DNA from: Rhodamnia argentea
Lineage: Eukaryota; Streptophyta; Magnoliopsida; Myrtales; Myrtaceae
DNA: 64,000 nt
Direction: 5' to 3'
Assembly (NCBI RefSeq): GCF_020921035.1
Contig: NC_063153.1
Coordinates: 14,756,001 to 14,820,000 of the forward strand
In this document: positions 1 through 22,700 of the stretch, in pieces
Position numbering within the stretch: the stretch's first letter is position 1
Layout: each line of letters opens with the position of its first letter
Made by a program: the position numbers and the translations under genes
The notes under the pieces: generated by a model
Database searches by the model: none
Seen by the model: the letters and a program-made list of their open reading frames with translations, nothing else
What the model was told of the DNA's origin: nothing

Positions 1-157
1 CAATACAGTACGTGTAAAAGAAAGAGAGGATTAGGTCATTGCGAAATCCTCTTGCCCCAGCATGCATACAAAGCTAACCACGAAAAATTTCTGCTTTCAT
101 ATAGTGTCCCATGACTAACCCAATCATCAGGTGCATCGGTGTAGTAAACCCACACAA

Positions 158-227
158 CTTGGAAAGTATCCTTTGCTAATGTATTTATAACTTGTGGGAG
201 CTTGGAAAGTATCCTCTTCTAATGTAT

Positions 228-240
<13 letters not shown>
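158..240. repeat. 43-bp tandem duplication over the ArgRS stop codon
   Basis: Two near-identical copies (158-200 and 201-240) begin CTTGGAAAGTATCCT and end ATTTATAACTTGTGG. The right copy contains the last codons and the stop of the minus-strand arginyl-tRNA synthetase gene, so the left copy is a duplicate of the coding end lying in the 3' UTR. Confidence 0.85.
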
Positions 241-10047
<9,807 letters not shown>

Positions 10048-12550
10048 TACCCCCCTCTCCCTCTATTTATTCGAGCTTTTTTGGCTTCCTTGCACCCCAC
10101 GCTTTTTTGCCCGGTGGGGGATTCGGCGCCGTTGCTCGTCGCGGCTTTAGGGCAATTTTGAGGAGATCGTAGCTTCTCTCCCCACTCTTCAATTGTACAC
10201 AGCTGTCCAACGAAATGATGACACGTCAGCGAATCCGGTCCAGGTGGACATTTTGGTTGGTCCATGTTAAGAATTTTGTTGGGGCAGTAAGATAAATATG
10301 AGTAAATTTTACTTACGGTAGCAAAGGGCTCCGCCACCGTTTATGACTGTCGTGGATGGGTGGCGTTGGCCCGAGATGACATGATCATATGCAAACACCG
10401 GCAGAGGGTTAGGCAACCCTCCGTCGCGGTTGTAGCAGGCCACGCCATCCTATGCAAAGGTGGGGGAGGGTTATGGGTCCTCTACCATTGCTATGAGAGT
10501 GTTGACCGACCCTATTGTCATTGATCATGCAAAAGCGAAGCGGCCCTAAAATCCTCTATTTTTCATTAGAAGAGGGCTGACAAACCTGAAAAATGATGCA
10601 TTTATTTCGCGAAAAATGAATAATTTAAAAAATATATTCATAAAAATGATCAATTGTATCGCTCACCAAAACGAACAAATTCTATCGCCTATGAAAATGT
10701 TTAGACATAGCTATTGTCGATAATGAAATATTTTTCATGGACTAATTATTTCAAGAAGTACAAGTAATTATTTTTAGAAAAATAATCTTCGTATTATTTA
10801 TTATTTGCGAAACAAACGGACCGCACCATTTTCTTTTCTGTTTTCCTTACCAGTTTGTTCGAAAGGAGGCTAGAATAGGCGGTGAAAGGATGGGTGAAAA
10901 AGATGACAGGGAATAGAATTTGGAAAAGCATAAAGACGGTAGAGAATAGAATTCGGAAAAGCATAGGTAAAGTCAGGTGAAAAAAATACGATAAATTGTT
11001 CTATCTTAGTCTGTAATGGTTGTTTATTATTCCTCGACTTTGAATCGGATTCTTCAACTATGTTGTTGCTCGTTTGTTTTCCTCTGGAGGACTATTTGAG
11101 CGGTTTTTACATTCGTTTTCCAAAAGTATGTTCTTAGAAAATTGCTCCTTACAATTGATTTGTCTTGTATGAAGTTGGAATGTGATGCACCTTAGGATGG
11201 TTGATCAAGAGACTCAAGGCCCGTTTGATGATCCAACTCAGTGCTGTCAATTAAAAATTCAGTACTATCAGCATTTAATGTGATTAAGCCTGTTTAATAA
11301 TCTTAAACAGAACTGATTGAAATGATTCAATTAAGTAAAAACTACACTTAACCAGGTAAGTAAGGGAAGATTTGCTCTATTCATTCAATAAAAAAAATAA
11401 TAATCGATGGTAATTAGAGTCTTGTAAAATATATTGATAAAAAACTACCAAAAAAACAAAAGCAAAAAGTTAAAAAAAGGGGAAAAATCAGACATGAGAT
11501 TAGACCTCCCGCCTATGGCCTCCACCCCACAACCGGTAGGGCGGCGGTGATGGCCGTCGTGGTTCTCAACCCCTTAGCAAGGGCTGATAACCAATCAACT
11601 AGAGGCAAGGGCCTGTTGGCCCTCTCTCGGGTCTACCTCAATCCTAGCCAACTAGCCCTCACCGAGGCACCGGAGACCCCGACGGTCATAGTTGTCACCC
11701 TACCGGTGGTGGGGTGGCGGCCATTATCCTCTCGCATGTGTTTCTTTATTTTATTTACTTTTTTGTTTTTTGTTTTCAAACTCTTAACAAACGAAAAAAG
11801 GAAAACATAAAATACAATAGTAAATGACCAAAATGCCCCTAACTAAAGTGACTTGTCCTCATGCCCTTATTTGAAATTATGTGCACTTTAGGCCTTTTTG
11901 TTACATAATAAGGATACTTTAGATCCTTATTTGAAATAAGATTCACTTCGAAAAACAATACCACTTGGGGTGCCTATTTTATATATATATATTTGTTAGT
12001 CACATTTCTTCTATGTAATATATTGAGTCGAGTAAACTTTTTGTCCTTTATTTCAAGGGGTGGAATTCCAAACCCAAAACCAAACATTATCACATCATCG
12101 CAATCCAATCTTAAACCCAAATGTTTAGCATACATGATCCATTGAAGTCCTTAATTAAGAGAGGATTTCCAATACATAATTAGATATTAAAAAAAAAAGG
12201 GATAATAATATAAATAATCCCTAGAACTTTTGCTCAACATGCAAAGTCGTTTCGAAATTTTTAATATGTTCAATGTGGTTCATAAAATATTAGCAAATGT
12301 TCAACAATATTCTTTAGACCCCATGACAAATGTTTTAAAAAATAGTAATATTTGTGTAATTTTGCTGAGAAACTACAACAATAACAGTAATGATAATAAT
12401 AATAACAAAGTGTACTCGTTCTTATCCGTTTCTCCATGTTCCTCGATCGAATCACATGCTCACACGTTCACATCACCCACACACTCTCTCTCTCTCTCCA
12501 TGATATGATAGAAATCTCTTTGGCCCGCCGCTTTGTCCTATTTCGCGTCT
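10048..12550. other. Intergenic DNA between ArgRS and the 83-residue gene
   Basis: Holds the divergent promoter region of the tRNA synthetase, one palindromic MITE copy (10601-10816), a GC-rich patch at about 11490-11740 with short open frames that match nothing I know, and AT-rich low-complexity DNA. A TATA-like AATAAATAG (minus strand) lies at about 10072-10080. No other gene seen. Confidence 0.6.
10601..10816. mobile_element. Palindromic AT-rich MITE, copy 1
   Basis: The left end reads TTTATTTCGCGAAAAATGAA and the right end is its imperfect inverse (TTATTTGCGAAACAAA). About 216 bp, AT-rich, no coding capacity. The same ends and internal words (GAAAATGTTTAGACATA) recur at 14322, 49925 and 63230, so it is a dispersed family. 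No clear target duplication could be called. Confidence 0.7.
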
Positions 12551-12559
12551 CTGTCCAAG

Positions 12560-12566
12560 TATAAAT
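12560..12566 (+). promoter_or_regulatory. TATA box of the 83-residue gene
   Basis: TATAAAT sits 72 bp before the chosen ATG at 12632, preceded by a CT-rich tract (12482-12499). Spacing suits a TATA box with a leader of about 40 nt. Confidence 0.6.
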
Positions 12567-12631
12567 CCCCACCACATTTCACGCTCCGTCTCCCCCACAC
12601 CCATGTCACCATTTTCTTCCGTGGATCGCAG

Positions 12632-12883
12632 ATGAAGAACGCAGGCAAGAGCAGCAACAGCCCGAGGGCCAACCCGAGGCCCGACGCGAGGAAGGACCGG
12701 AGGTCGGCGGCGGGGGTGAGCGGGTCGCCGAAGAAGGGCGGCCGCGGGGGCAAGTTCACGTGGTCCGGCGACGGGTACTCCCGGGCCGAGATGGGGCTCG
12801 CGACGGAGGAGGCCGTGGACGCCAAGGACCCCAACTTCGAAGATCCCAAGGAGGACGACGAGGCCCGGGCTCAGGCGGCTTGA
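12632..12883 (+). CDS. Small Gly/Lys-rich plant protein, 83 residues
   Basis: Single-exon frame, high in GC compared with its surroundings. It opens MKNAGKSSNSPRANPRPDAR, then has a basic SGSPKKGGRGGKFTWSGDG core and ends with an acidic tail containing DAKDPNFEDPKEDDE. It resembles in style small plant proteins I recall whose Gly-Lys-Gly and DPNFED words also occur near MA3/PDCD4-type domains, but no MA3 domain is present and I do not assign a function. An upstream in-frame ATG at 12533 lies before the TATA box and is not used. An AATAAA follows at 12958. Composition suggests an intrinsically disordered protein. Confidence 0.65.
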   Translation: MKNAGKSSNSPRANPRPDARKDRRSAAGVSGSPKKGGRGGKFTWSGDGYSRAEMGLATEEAVDAKDPNFEDPKEDDEARAQAA

Positions 12884-12957
12884 ATCCGCGATCTCGACGG
12901 CGAGGTCGCGCGGATCGGATTGTACATATTTTGCTGGTGTTCGCTGAACGGGGATCG

Positions 12958-12963
12958 AATAAA
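12958..12963 (+). terminator. AATAAA polyadenylation signal of the 83-residue gene
   Basis: AATAAA 75 bp after the stop codon, followed by T/G-rich sequence. Consistent with a plant near-upstream poly(A) element. Confidence 0.5.
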
Positions 12964-14321
12964 CAAAATGTGATTATACGAGATGAATTTGTGTATACTG
13001 TTCTATCTACTGCAATCGATCGATCTCGCTGCGCGTTGTCTTTTTCTTCTTCCTTTTGTCTTGGTTTTCTCTTTGCGGATCATGTTGGCTGAGCGTCAAA
13101 GGCGACGATCATACATATCGAGATCGAAATCGCTGCTTGGTGAGTCTGCCCGATTCGTTTTCCGAGCTCACTGCTCGGGGAGACCGTCGCATCTGAACTT
13201 CATCGCGCACGACACAGCTATTTTCTCCTCGTACAAGATCGCAATCTACTACTCTTCAGGATTGGATAAGAGATGTGTCGCCGGAGAAAGAGATTTGGGA
13301 TTCTTGTTTTTCGGGAAATTCTAAATAGGGATTGAAGCGCCTTCGCAACGTTGTTTTAAAGAAGACATGAACTAACTCGTTAAGGACTTTTTTTTTTTTT
13401 TTTTTTTTTGCGGCGAGGATCTGGCCACGCTCACTTGCCATTGGGTGAAGGCGTGCCGACCACGGGCGACGCGACCCTCCTAAATCTAGTCTCGCCCAAG
13501 CGAGGCCGTCCCTTGACGACGATCTAGCCTAGCCTTTGTCCGTGGTTGGCCATGCTTGCGAGCGGCCATTGATGATGAAAAGGGCAAACAAATATTAAAA
13601 AGAAAAAGTGAAAGAAAAGAAAAAATAATAATAAATGACGAAAATATATCTGATCACGTCTTTTTTTGAAATAAAGATGAATGAAATAATGTTCATTTTA
13701 AATTCTTGTTTAATAAAATGATTGTACTTTATACTATTATTTTAAATAATGTTCATTTCAAATCCTTATTTGATAAGATGATAGCAATTCTTGTTTTTAT
13801 TTGAAATTCTTTTGTTTTTTTCTTTTTTTTAACCCCTATTTTCCTTTTCCTCTTTTCTTTCTCCATTTTTTAACCGCACCGCGCCGGACCATACCGGAGC
13901 TCGCTCACCGGCCACAAGCACGCCTAGCGAAGCATTTGCTGCCGGCCTTGGTCGTTCCCAGGATGACCCTGTCATTGCCACCGCTTGTCTCTACCTTACG
14001 CGACCCTCTCTCCTCGCCCCCTATGCATCACGAGTTGGGTATGGACTCGCTACACCATATTTGATGTCACTAGACCCGGGCCCATTGTCGCCCAAGGCTA
14101 GGCCACAGCATCGCGGTGGTCGTGAGGTAGGGATCAGTGGGGAAGACGGGTAGACCACGATGGTTGACGGCAAGACAATCGACGGCTATGAGACAAGGTC
14201 TTATGGCAGCGGCACGTCACGAGTGTGGCGGCATCGGTGTCTTGGGACTTGGGAGAGAGGTGTTTGGTAAATTGGTATTTGATGTAACCTTTTCAAGAAA
14301 AAAAATCCTAATACAAGGCTT

Positions 14322-14552
14322 CGTTTGTTTTACAAAAATGAATGATTTAAAAAATATATATCTTTAAAAATAACCATTTTTGTCGCATAAAATATTTAAT
14401 TAATAAAAAAAATTGTCGTAATTAGCAATAATTATGTTTAAATATTATCAACGACAATGAAATTATATTCCATTAATTCATTTATATAAATGAAACAAAT
14501 TATCATTGTTAGAAAAATATTTTTTAAATTATTTATTTTTCGCTAAATAAAC
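14322..14552. mobile_element. Palindromic AT-rich MITE, copy 2
   Basis: Same family as the element at 10601. The left end reads CGTTTGTTTTACAAAAATGA and the right end ATTTATTTTTCGCTAAATAA, imperfect inverses. AT-rich, non-coding. Confidence 0.68.
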
Positions 14553-14869
14553 CGAGTGAAAAATTACTTCTTCATTTAGAGGATCTTCTCGGCAGGTCCA
14601 ATCCATTATGGGTCACATCAACCACCCTTCATACGTCAGTGGGAAAATCCTTCGTTGCACACGGGACATTTGAGTCAATTGAATTAGTACATACAATAAT
14701 TAAGATGCGTTGGGGGAACGCATTCCAAAATCTCTTCGCCCTCTAAAGGCCCTTATTCGAATGCAATGCTTCTCGAAGGCCACTTGTTTAATGCCACCGG
14801 AGACCGGAATCGGGCATTGCAGCAGTCTGTTTTCCGTACATCTAAGGTTCTCGGAGGTGGCTGAAGGGG

Positions 14870-15240
14870 CGCTGTCATGGACGCCGACCTCGCCTCGCTT
14901 GGGTCGCACGACCTCGATGGCTCGTCACTTGCTCGTGCTAGCATTGGAGTTTAGATTTGGCTTGCATTAGGTCGTGTGACCCCGGCGAGGTCGTGTGACC
15001 CCGGCGACTCGTCGATTATGGTTTCGTGACTCCGGTGTCGCTTTGCCTAGGGTCATGCAATCCATTGCTTGGGGTGCACCACATGGGAGGCTTTTTGGTC
15101 TGGCTCGCTCGAGACACGCAGCCTCGATGGCAAATCACATGGGACACATGACTCCGGTGATACTTCAACTTGGGCTGTGCGACCTTGGGGACGGCCGTTG
15201 CTAGATTCGCCAGCTTCGCCTAAGTTATCGAGGAGGGTCA
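14870..15240. repeat. Degenerate GC-rich repeat patch
   Basis: Includes a perfect two-copy 19-bp direct repeat (GGTCGTGTGACCCCGGCGA, about 14971-15008) and looser versions of TGTGACTCCGG and CCTCGATGG words across about 370 bp. Open frames here are by-products of the GC content. Confidence 0.55.
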
Positions 15241-15991
15241 CCGTTGCAATTTTTTTGTTTTTTCTTGTTCTTTAAAAAATCAAAATCCTTTATACATTTC
15301 GTGAAACACTCTTTGCCCTAAAGTAAACTCGATAATTATCCTTAAGTCCCAAACTTATTTTATGACGATCAATTCAAATCTAAATTTTTCAATTGTGTCA
15401 ATTTAGTAATAAATCTTTTGACAATTTGCTAATTTAGTTTTAAAATTCTAATTTACTCAAAAACCTCAAGATGATTTGTCAATTTAGTCATAAACCTAAC
15501 TACTACATTAACAAATCCTAAGAGATTTATGAATGACACAATTGAAATAATTAAGATTAAATTGGCAAATAAATAAAAACATTTGGATTAAATTAACGTA
15601 ATTAAAGTTCTCATATAATAAATTCATGACTTTTTTTAGATATTTTTTTTTCCAATGAGTGCAAAGGCTTTGGTCAAACGCTCTTCCAAACGCATCCGAT
15701 CCTGTTGCTTTAGCATTTTCACCGGGGCCTCGATGTCCCCCCACGAGCCCGAACGATCACATTCGGAAAGCAAACTGCACTTACCGTACCGTTGGCCGTT
15801 TCGAACCCCCACCACTCCGTCAACACAACCTCAGCACGAAACCTGTGAAACAAAAGCAGAATCTCTCTCTCTCTTTCTCTAATTGAAGCTCAAGAAACTC
15901 CCCGAAGCACATCATCCGTGGCGTCTCCGTAAGACTTGCGGCTCACGAAACGCCGATTGGGGTCGTCGCCCTGGGATGAGAATCGCCACCC

Positions 15992-18900
15992 ATGGGCAAC
16001 AAGATCGCGCGCACGAAGCAAGGCTCCGCATCGGAGTACTACCTCCACGACCTGCCCTCCTCCTACAACCTGGTCCTCAAGGAGGTCCTCGGCAAGGGGC
16101 GCTTCTTCAAGACGATCCAGTGCAAGCACGACGAGGGATTGGTCCTCGTGAAGGTCTACTTCAAGCGCGACGACAGCATCGACCTCCGGGAGTACGAGCG
16201 CCGGCTGCTCCACATCAAGTACACCTTCCGCACCATCGATCACCCCCACGTTTGGTCCTTCCAGGTTGGTCCCGGTCCAATTTGTGGTTTGATTGGAGTT
16301 TTCAGAGCTCGCTTTTGGTGCTAGAGAGAAAGAGGGGGGCGCGTTGTTTAAGTGGAAGTTGCGATTGGTGCCCGCTAGTTTGTCTTGAAGGAATTGGAAG
16401 TGCTTTTCCTCTTCGCTTCGGTCAATTATAGTTTATTAGTGAGTTCATCCTCTACCGAGTGATTTTCCATCTTCCTATTTCCCGGGTGGATCTTAAGCTT
16501 TTTCTGGAGGTAGTGGTTGCGTGGTAGCTTAGCTTCGTTGATTTTTCTAGTATTCTTGGGGTCAAAAAGTGAAAATGTGGATTTTGATTATCCTCCTCTT
16601 GAGAATGTGGGAATCACTGGGAGATTTCGCGAAGTAGAGGGAAATGATAATGCTTTTGGCACTGGTAATGCATTTGCTTTCACTTTTGGATGGAAAAGGG
16701 CATTATTCTGCAGCATTTTCTAGTTTCAAAGATGTGGGTTAGACTACTACACGTGGATGGCAGTGTAGGTTGAGGAAAACAGATATAGGTGCCTGAGATC
16801 ATGTGCACATGAGATATAAGCCGATCAGTATGTTATGACATTCTGTTTCTTCTGAGTTTAAATTTGGGTCATTTTTAACTATTCTCTTTTCTGGTTTACA
16901 AGACAGATTGATTCTAAACATCAAAAGTTTCACTCGGGCTGAACTTGATGCTAGTTTTTGGCGCTCAAAGAATTTTTAAAATAACTGAGAAGGGGTATCT
17001 TAATCATGATAACCAATTAGATTCAAGTTTTCTTTTGTGATAGAGTATAGTTGCAGTTTTGGCTTGGAGTACTTTGCTTAGTTGAACTCAATGTGGACAA
17101 AGATGAGAGATGTGCTTCTAAATTTACTATTGGCTTTTTTTTTTTTTTTGGGTCCTAAAACCAACTGTTTTTTAAAACTATGAGGGGAGTGTTTGTTTAA
17201 TACCTTATGTGGATGTGTCTTCTTGCAGTCTTGGCAGGAAACTGACAAAGCAGCCTATCTGTTACGGCAGTACTTCTTCAATAATCTGCATGATCGATTG
17301 AGTACTCGGCCTTTCCTTAATATCATCGAGAAGAAATGGTTGGCATTTCAGGTTTTTCTCTCACCCTCTTGATTTGATATGTCAAGTATGCATTTCAATC
17401 TCAGCTCTTATGGTCTGGGGGTTCTGCAGTTACTCCTTGCGCTGAAGCAGTGCCATGAAAAGGGAATTTGCCATGGTGGGTTCAGTTGGTTGGGCCTACC
17501 ACTGATGCTTCTTTTTTCCTTTAACATTACTACTGTTTTTCCCCCTTTTTGACACTTTGCTTTATTTAGGGGACATTAAGTGCGAGAATGTGCTTGTAAC
17601 CTCATGGAATTGGCTTTACCTTGCTGATTTCGCCTCCTTCAAGCCAACCTATATCCCCTATGATGACCCTTCCGATTTTTCATTTTTCTTTGACACTGGA
17701 GGTAGAAGACTATGCTATCTTGCTCCTGAGGTTGGTTTTTCCCCTAACTTTGGTTCTTTTCCAGCTCTGCCATATATTGTTCCTTTTATATCATTGTGAT
17801 TTATGAGAAGAAGACCTTGATGATGTGCATTGAGTGAACAACCATATACTGAAGGAAGCAATGTGTTGTTCAACAGTCTTAAAACTGAAAGGCCAAGAGT
17901 TCTACCCATTCTTCCATAGGAAATACCGCATTCATCTTAAACTGAGGATGTTACAAAGAAGTAGCACTGTTGAAGACATTTTTCCTCTTCTGACAACACA
18001 CCTGAGGCAATTTCCAATTGCTTTGTTTTGTAAAATTAGTCAAGAAAGTGATGTAACTTAATAGGAGCAGTCAATATTCTATTTCCTACCAAAGAGCAAT
18101 TTCTTGTTTCTTGATAGTACCGATCTAAAGACATCCTTGCTATGCCTTCTTGTTTAGAAAATGAACAACGGGCTAACTTAATTTAATCCTTACAAGATTC
18201 TATCTTAGATGTATGGATATGCATTCAGAATTGTGACTACTGTAATTAGTATGGCTTCATGGCAAGTTTCCTTGAATCAATACAATCTGGGGTACAGATC
18301 AATACAACCTATCTAGAGGTCGGTACTTATCTTTCACACCGAAAGGTTAGTTGCATGAATAGCTTTCTGCACCAATAGCCTCTCCCGTGCCTGATCATGG
18401 TAATGCCTTTATATGCGTACAATTCCAATTTTAAGACAGCAGGTGACTCTTTGAAAATCATCTGATGTACAATTTGGCCATGTTTGCAAAACTCATTAGG
18501 TGCACATGCTTTTCCTTAATCTTTATCGCACTTCCTTAATCCTTGTTTAGAAGTCATGAGATGTATGTCTGAGAATTTCCTGTTCAAATCTTGTGAGCCT
18601 GCTCCAAGAATGTACATATGTTGCCGGCAAGTATTGGAGATTGTTCTTTGCAGTTAGTCTTCCGTGTAGTATAAGAATTTTTCACTTGGGTAACGGCCAA
18701 CCAGTTTTTCCTAACTTTCAGAGATTTTATGAGCATGGAGGTGAGATGCAAGTTGCCCAAGATGCACCTTTAAGACCATCTATGGATATCTTTGCTGTAG
18801 GGTAAGCATTTTTACCATGAGAAGCAGCAGTTTACGGATTGTCCCTTCCTGAGGACAGCAGAATCTGTCTCAAATTCCAATGTTGTATTGCTGGAAGTTT

Positions 18901-19665
18901 TTATTATACATCATCTGTATTTTCCATGAGTTAAATTGTTTTGATTGGCTTTACAGTTTTGGAAAAGTTGATGGTTGGTGGGGTAGTGGTAAGGTTCTGA
19001 TTATGCAACTTATAGAAGGTTGTTCTAAAAAGAAGAATTAGATTGATGCCAAGCAACATACTATCTTAAAAAAAATGCAAAGTCTATCTCTATGTTGTCA
19101 ATAATGTGCTTCTAGGAAAGTCTGGCTAGGTGTTTCAAGAACAGCATTTCATGTACATATTGCCCGTTTATACTACACTGTAGCCTCTTCATGCTGGACA
19201 GCATGTCTGTATATGTAGTATTGGACATTTGGTTATAATGGAGCAAGTAGTGGTTAACTCATTAACTCCTAGGATTCTGTTTTGCCTCATTGGAGATATG
19301 GCATCTGAAAGAAAACCTGTCCCAGACACTCTGCATCTCTCTCTCATCCTGTTCACTGAGGTGTTTATATCAATTGGCTGTTGGTTGATTCCAATTGGTA
19401 TGGTGATGAGGTGGTCCAAGTGATTGGTAATTTTTTTTTTTAACACTTACTGTATTTAAGTAATTTGGTTGTATCTGTTGAAATATTGTTTGCCTTGAAT
19501 CTAGTTTGTCTAGCTTTGCAGCACAACTATCTTAGCTTGTTACCATATTGTTGTTTTAGGTGCGTAATTGCAGAGCTTTTTCTTGAGGGCCAGCCACTTT
19601 TTGAGCTCTCCCAGCTTCTTGCTTATCGGAGGGGGCAGTATGATCCTAGCCAGCATCTTGAAAAG

Positions 19666-19706
<41 letters not shown>

Positions 19707-22700
19707 CATGCACATTTCAGCTCCTCTGTTTGTTGGACTCTCATTGGTGTGCTTTGTGATCATAGATCCCAGATTCTGGAATTCGGAAGATGATCCTACA
19801 TATGATTCAATTGGAGCCAGAATGTCGCCTTTCTGCGGAAAGCTACCTACAGACCTTTGCTGGCATCGTGTTTCCAGGCTACTTCTCACCTTTTCTGCAC
19901 AATCTTTACTGCTGTTGCAATCCTCTTCCACCCGACGCAAGGGTAACGCCTTATCATTTCAAACCGAAAAGTGGCTGCTGCTTTCATTTCATATTATGCT
20001 CTTGATTCTATCAAAATATCTGTTATAGGTTGCAATGTGTCAGAATGTTTTCAACGAGATACTTAAGCACATGATGACCAATAGGCCCTCCGAGGAAACT
20101 TATCCTGGAGCTGGAATACCTGGAAATCGATCAGTGAAGATGATTGCAAAACTAGAAGACAAGTCGGAAAATGACTCGGTGAGAAAAAGAGGGGATATTG
20201 TGAAAGACCCATCAGAGGATCATGGCGGTGGTTTTGGTTACGACAGTGATCTGTTTAGGGATGATGCAAAGACCGCGGTGAAGGATGAGTCCAATTGTTC
20301 AATTCAGCAGAATTTCAAAATAAGTCGGATACAAGATCCTAATGAACCAAGTAAACACGTTTCGCATGTGTTTAGGGGAATTGACCATCACTTCATGAAA
20401 CAGATCACAATTGAGAAGCTGAATGATCTGATGTCTGCACATGATGGCAACTTGGATACTTTTGGCATGCCGTTTTTAGAAGTACCGGAAAATAGTATGA
20501 AATGTGAAGGTATGGTACTTATTGCCTCCTTACTTTGTGCGTGTATACGCAATGTCAAGCTGCCTCATTTGAGGAGAGGAGCCCTAGTTCTGCTTACTGC
20601 ATGCTCCCTATATATCGATGATGAAGACCGCTTGCAGCGTGTGATTCCTTATGTGATCGCTATGCTTTCCGATCCAGCAGCAATTGTGCGTTCTGCTGCC
20701 TTAGAGGCTTTATGCTATATTCTTCCTTTAGTCCGAGATTTTCCTCCCAGTGATGCTAAAATTTTTCCAGAATATATTCTTCCCATGCTATCAATGCTGC
20801 CTGATGATCCTGAGGAAAGTGTGAGAATATGCTATGCCAGTAATATAGCAAAATTGGCTCTCACTGCCTATCGTTTCTTGCTTCATTCAATAAGCTTGAG
20901 TGAGGCAGGGGTACTGGATGAATTGAGTTTACGACAGAAATCACCTTTGGTTTCTAGTGAAACAACTAAAAAGCTTCAAGCAGCAAGTACAGATGCACAA
21001 CTTGCCCAACTGAGGAAGTCTATTGCTGAGGTTGTTCAAGAACTTGTGATGGGTCTCAAGCAAACTCCAAGCATTAGGAGAGCACTCCTCCAGAATGTTG
21101 GTATCTTATGTTGTTTTTTCGGACAGAGACAGAGTAATGACTTTCTGCTACCTATTCTGCCAGCTTTCCTGAATGATAGAGATGAGCAGCTGAGGGCAGT
21201 ATTCTATGGGCGGATCGTATACGTATGCTTTTTTGTTGGCCAAAGAAGTGTGGAGGAATATCTTTTACCTTACATTGAGCAAGCTTTGAGTGATCCAACT
21301 GAGGCTGTTGTCGTCAATGCATTGGATTGTTTGACCATCTTGTGTAAAGGTGGCTTATTGAGGAAGAGGACTTTGCTTGAAATGATAGAACGGGCATTCC
21401 CGTTGCTATGTTATCCCAGTCAGTGGGTGAGAAGACTGGTTGTCACCTTCATCTCAGCTAGCAGCGAGAGTTTAGGTGCTGTAGATTCCTATGTTTTTCT
21501 TGCCCCACTTATACGCCCTTTCCTCCGGAGGCAACCAGCATCTTTAGCTTCTGAGAAGGTTCTTCTTTCATGTCTAAAACCTCCGGTATCAAAACAAGTA
21601 TTCTATGAAGTCTTGGAAAGTGCAAGGAGTTCCGATATGTTGGAGAGACAGAGAAAAATATGGTACAAATCATCGGCACAAGTGAAACAATGGGAAACTG
21701 TCAAATCCTTGAAGAGGGGTTCAGGAGAAATAAACTCAATGAAAAGCTGGCTAGATAAGCCACTAAATCTTGATACGCAACGCTCAATTGACAGTACCCT
21801 AAACCAGCCTGGCCAAACTGAGTCTGATGAAAATGTGGCAAAACTAAGGTCTACAGGGAGCTATATGCCAAAGACTACTAGCTCTATAGAAGCTACATGC
21901 TCGCAGTTTTCAGGTATTATGACTTCACAAGGTGGTGGTTTGAATAGCTTCATGTGTGACAAATCATCAGAAGGGATTCCTTTATATTCCTTCAGTGTAG
22001 ATAAGCGATCAAGTGGAAATCCTTCTGCACCATCTGCTTCTTCATTGCAAGTGAATTCCTTGGGTTTTGATTCGTCATCCATGCCTTGGATGGACACTGT
22101 AAGCAAATCGTTTTCCTTGGCAAGTTCAGTTCCAGCACCAAAGCTTGTTTCTGGTTCATTCAGCATCAGCGGTGGTTCTAAACAATTTTATAGGGTGGTA
22201 CATGAGCCAGATAGCAGAGAGAATGATCAAACAACTTATGGTAATAGCAAATTCCAAGAGATGGGATTACCTAGCATGGTGAAAGGAAGCTCGGTCAATA
22301 TAGACGATGCTTCTACGTTGTCTGATATAATGGGACTACCTTCATTTCAACGTGCATCGACCATGCCAGATTTAGGTTGGAGGCCACGTGGAGTGTTAGT
22401 TGCGCACCTCCAGGAACACCGCTCTGCCGTCAATGATATTGCAGTTTCAACTGATCATAGCTTTTTTGTTAGTGCTTCAGATGATTCGACTGTCAAGGTT
22501 TGGGATTCAAGAAAATTGGAAAAAGACATATCATTTAGGTCAAGGCTAACATATCACCTGGAAGGAAGCCGTGCACTTTGTACTGCAATTCTTCGGGGTT
22601 CTGCTCAAGTGATTGTTGGAGCTTGTGATGGCACAATACATATGTTTTCTGTGGATTACATCTCCAGAGGTCTCGGCAATGTCGTTGAGAAGTATTCAGG

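Larger units (their letters stand above)
12970..15880. other. Intergenic repeat-rich region before VPS15
   Basis: Contains a long T run (13387-13409), GC-rich patches at about 13410-13570 and 13870-14230, a MITE copy at 14322, a degenerate GC-rich repeat patch (14870-15240), and AT-rich DNA of the AATTTAGT repeat family (15341-15620). Several 60-90 codon frames occur but none shows a recognisable domain. Confidence 0.55.

Noticed and set aside
11547-11810. 87-codon plus-strand frame
   Set aside because: Lies in a GC-rich patch similar in style to other non-coding patches at 13.5, 14.0 and 51.1 kb and ends in T-rich low complexity.
21861-22166. 101-codon minus-strand frame
   Set aside because: Antisense shadow of the large VPS15 exon.
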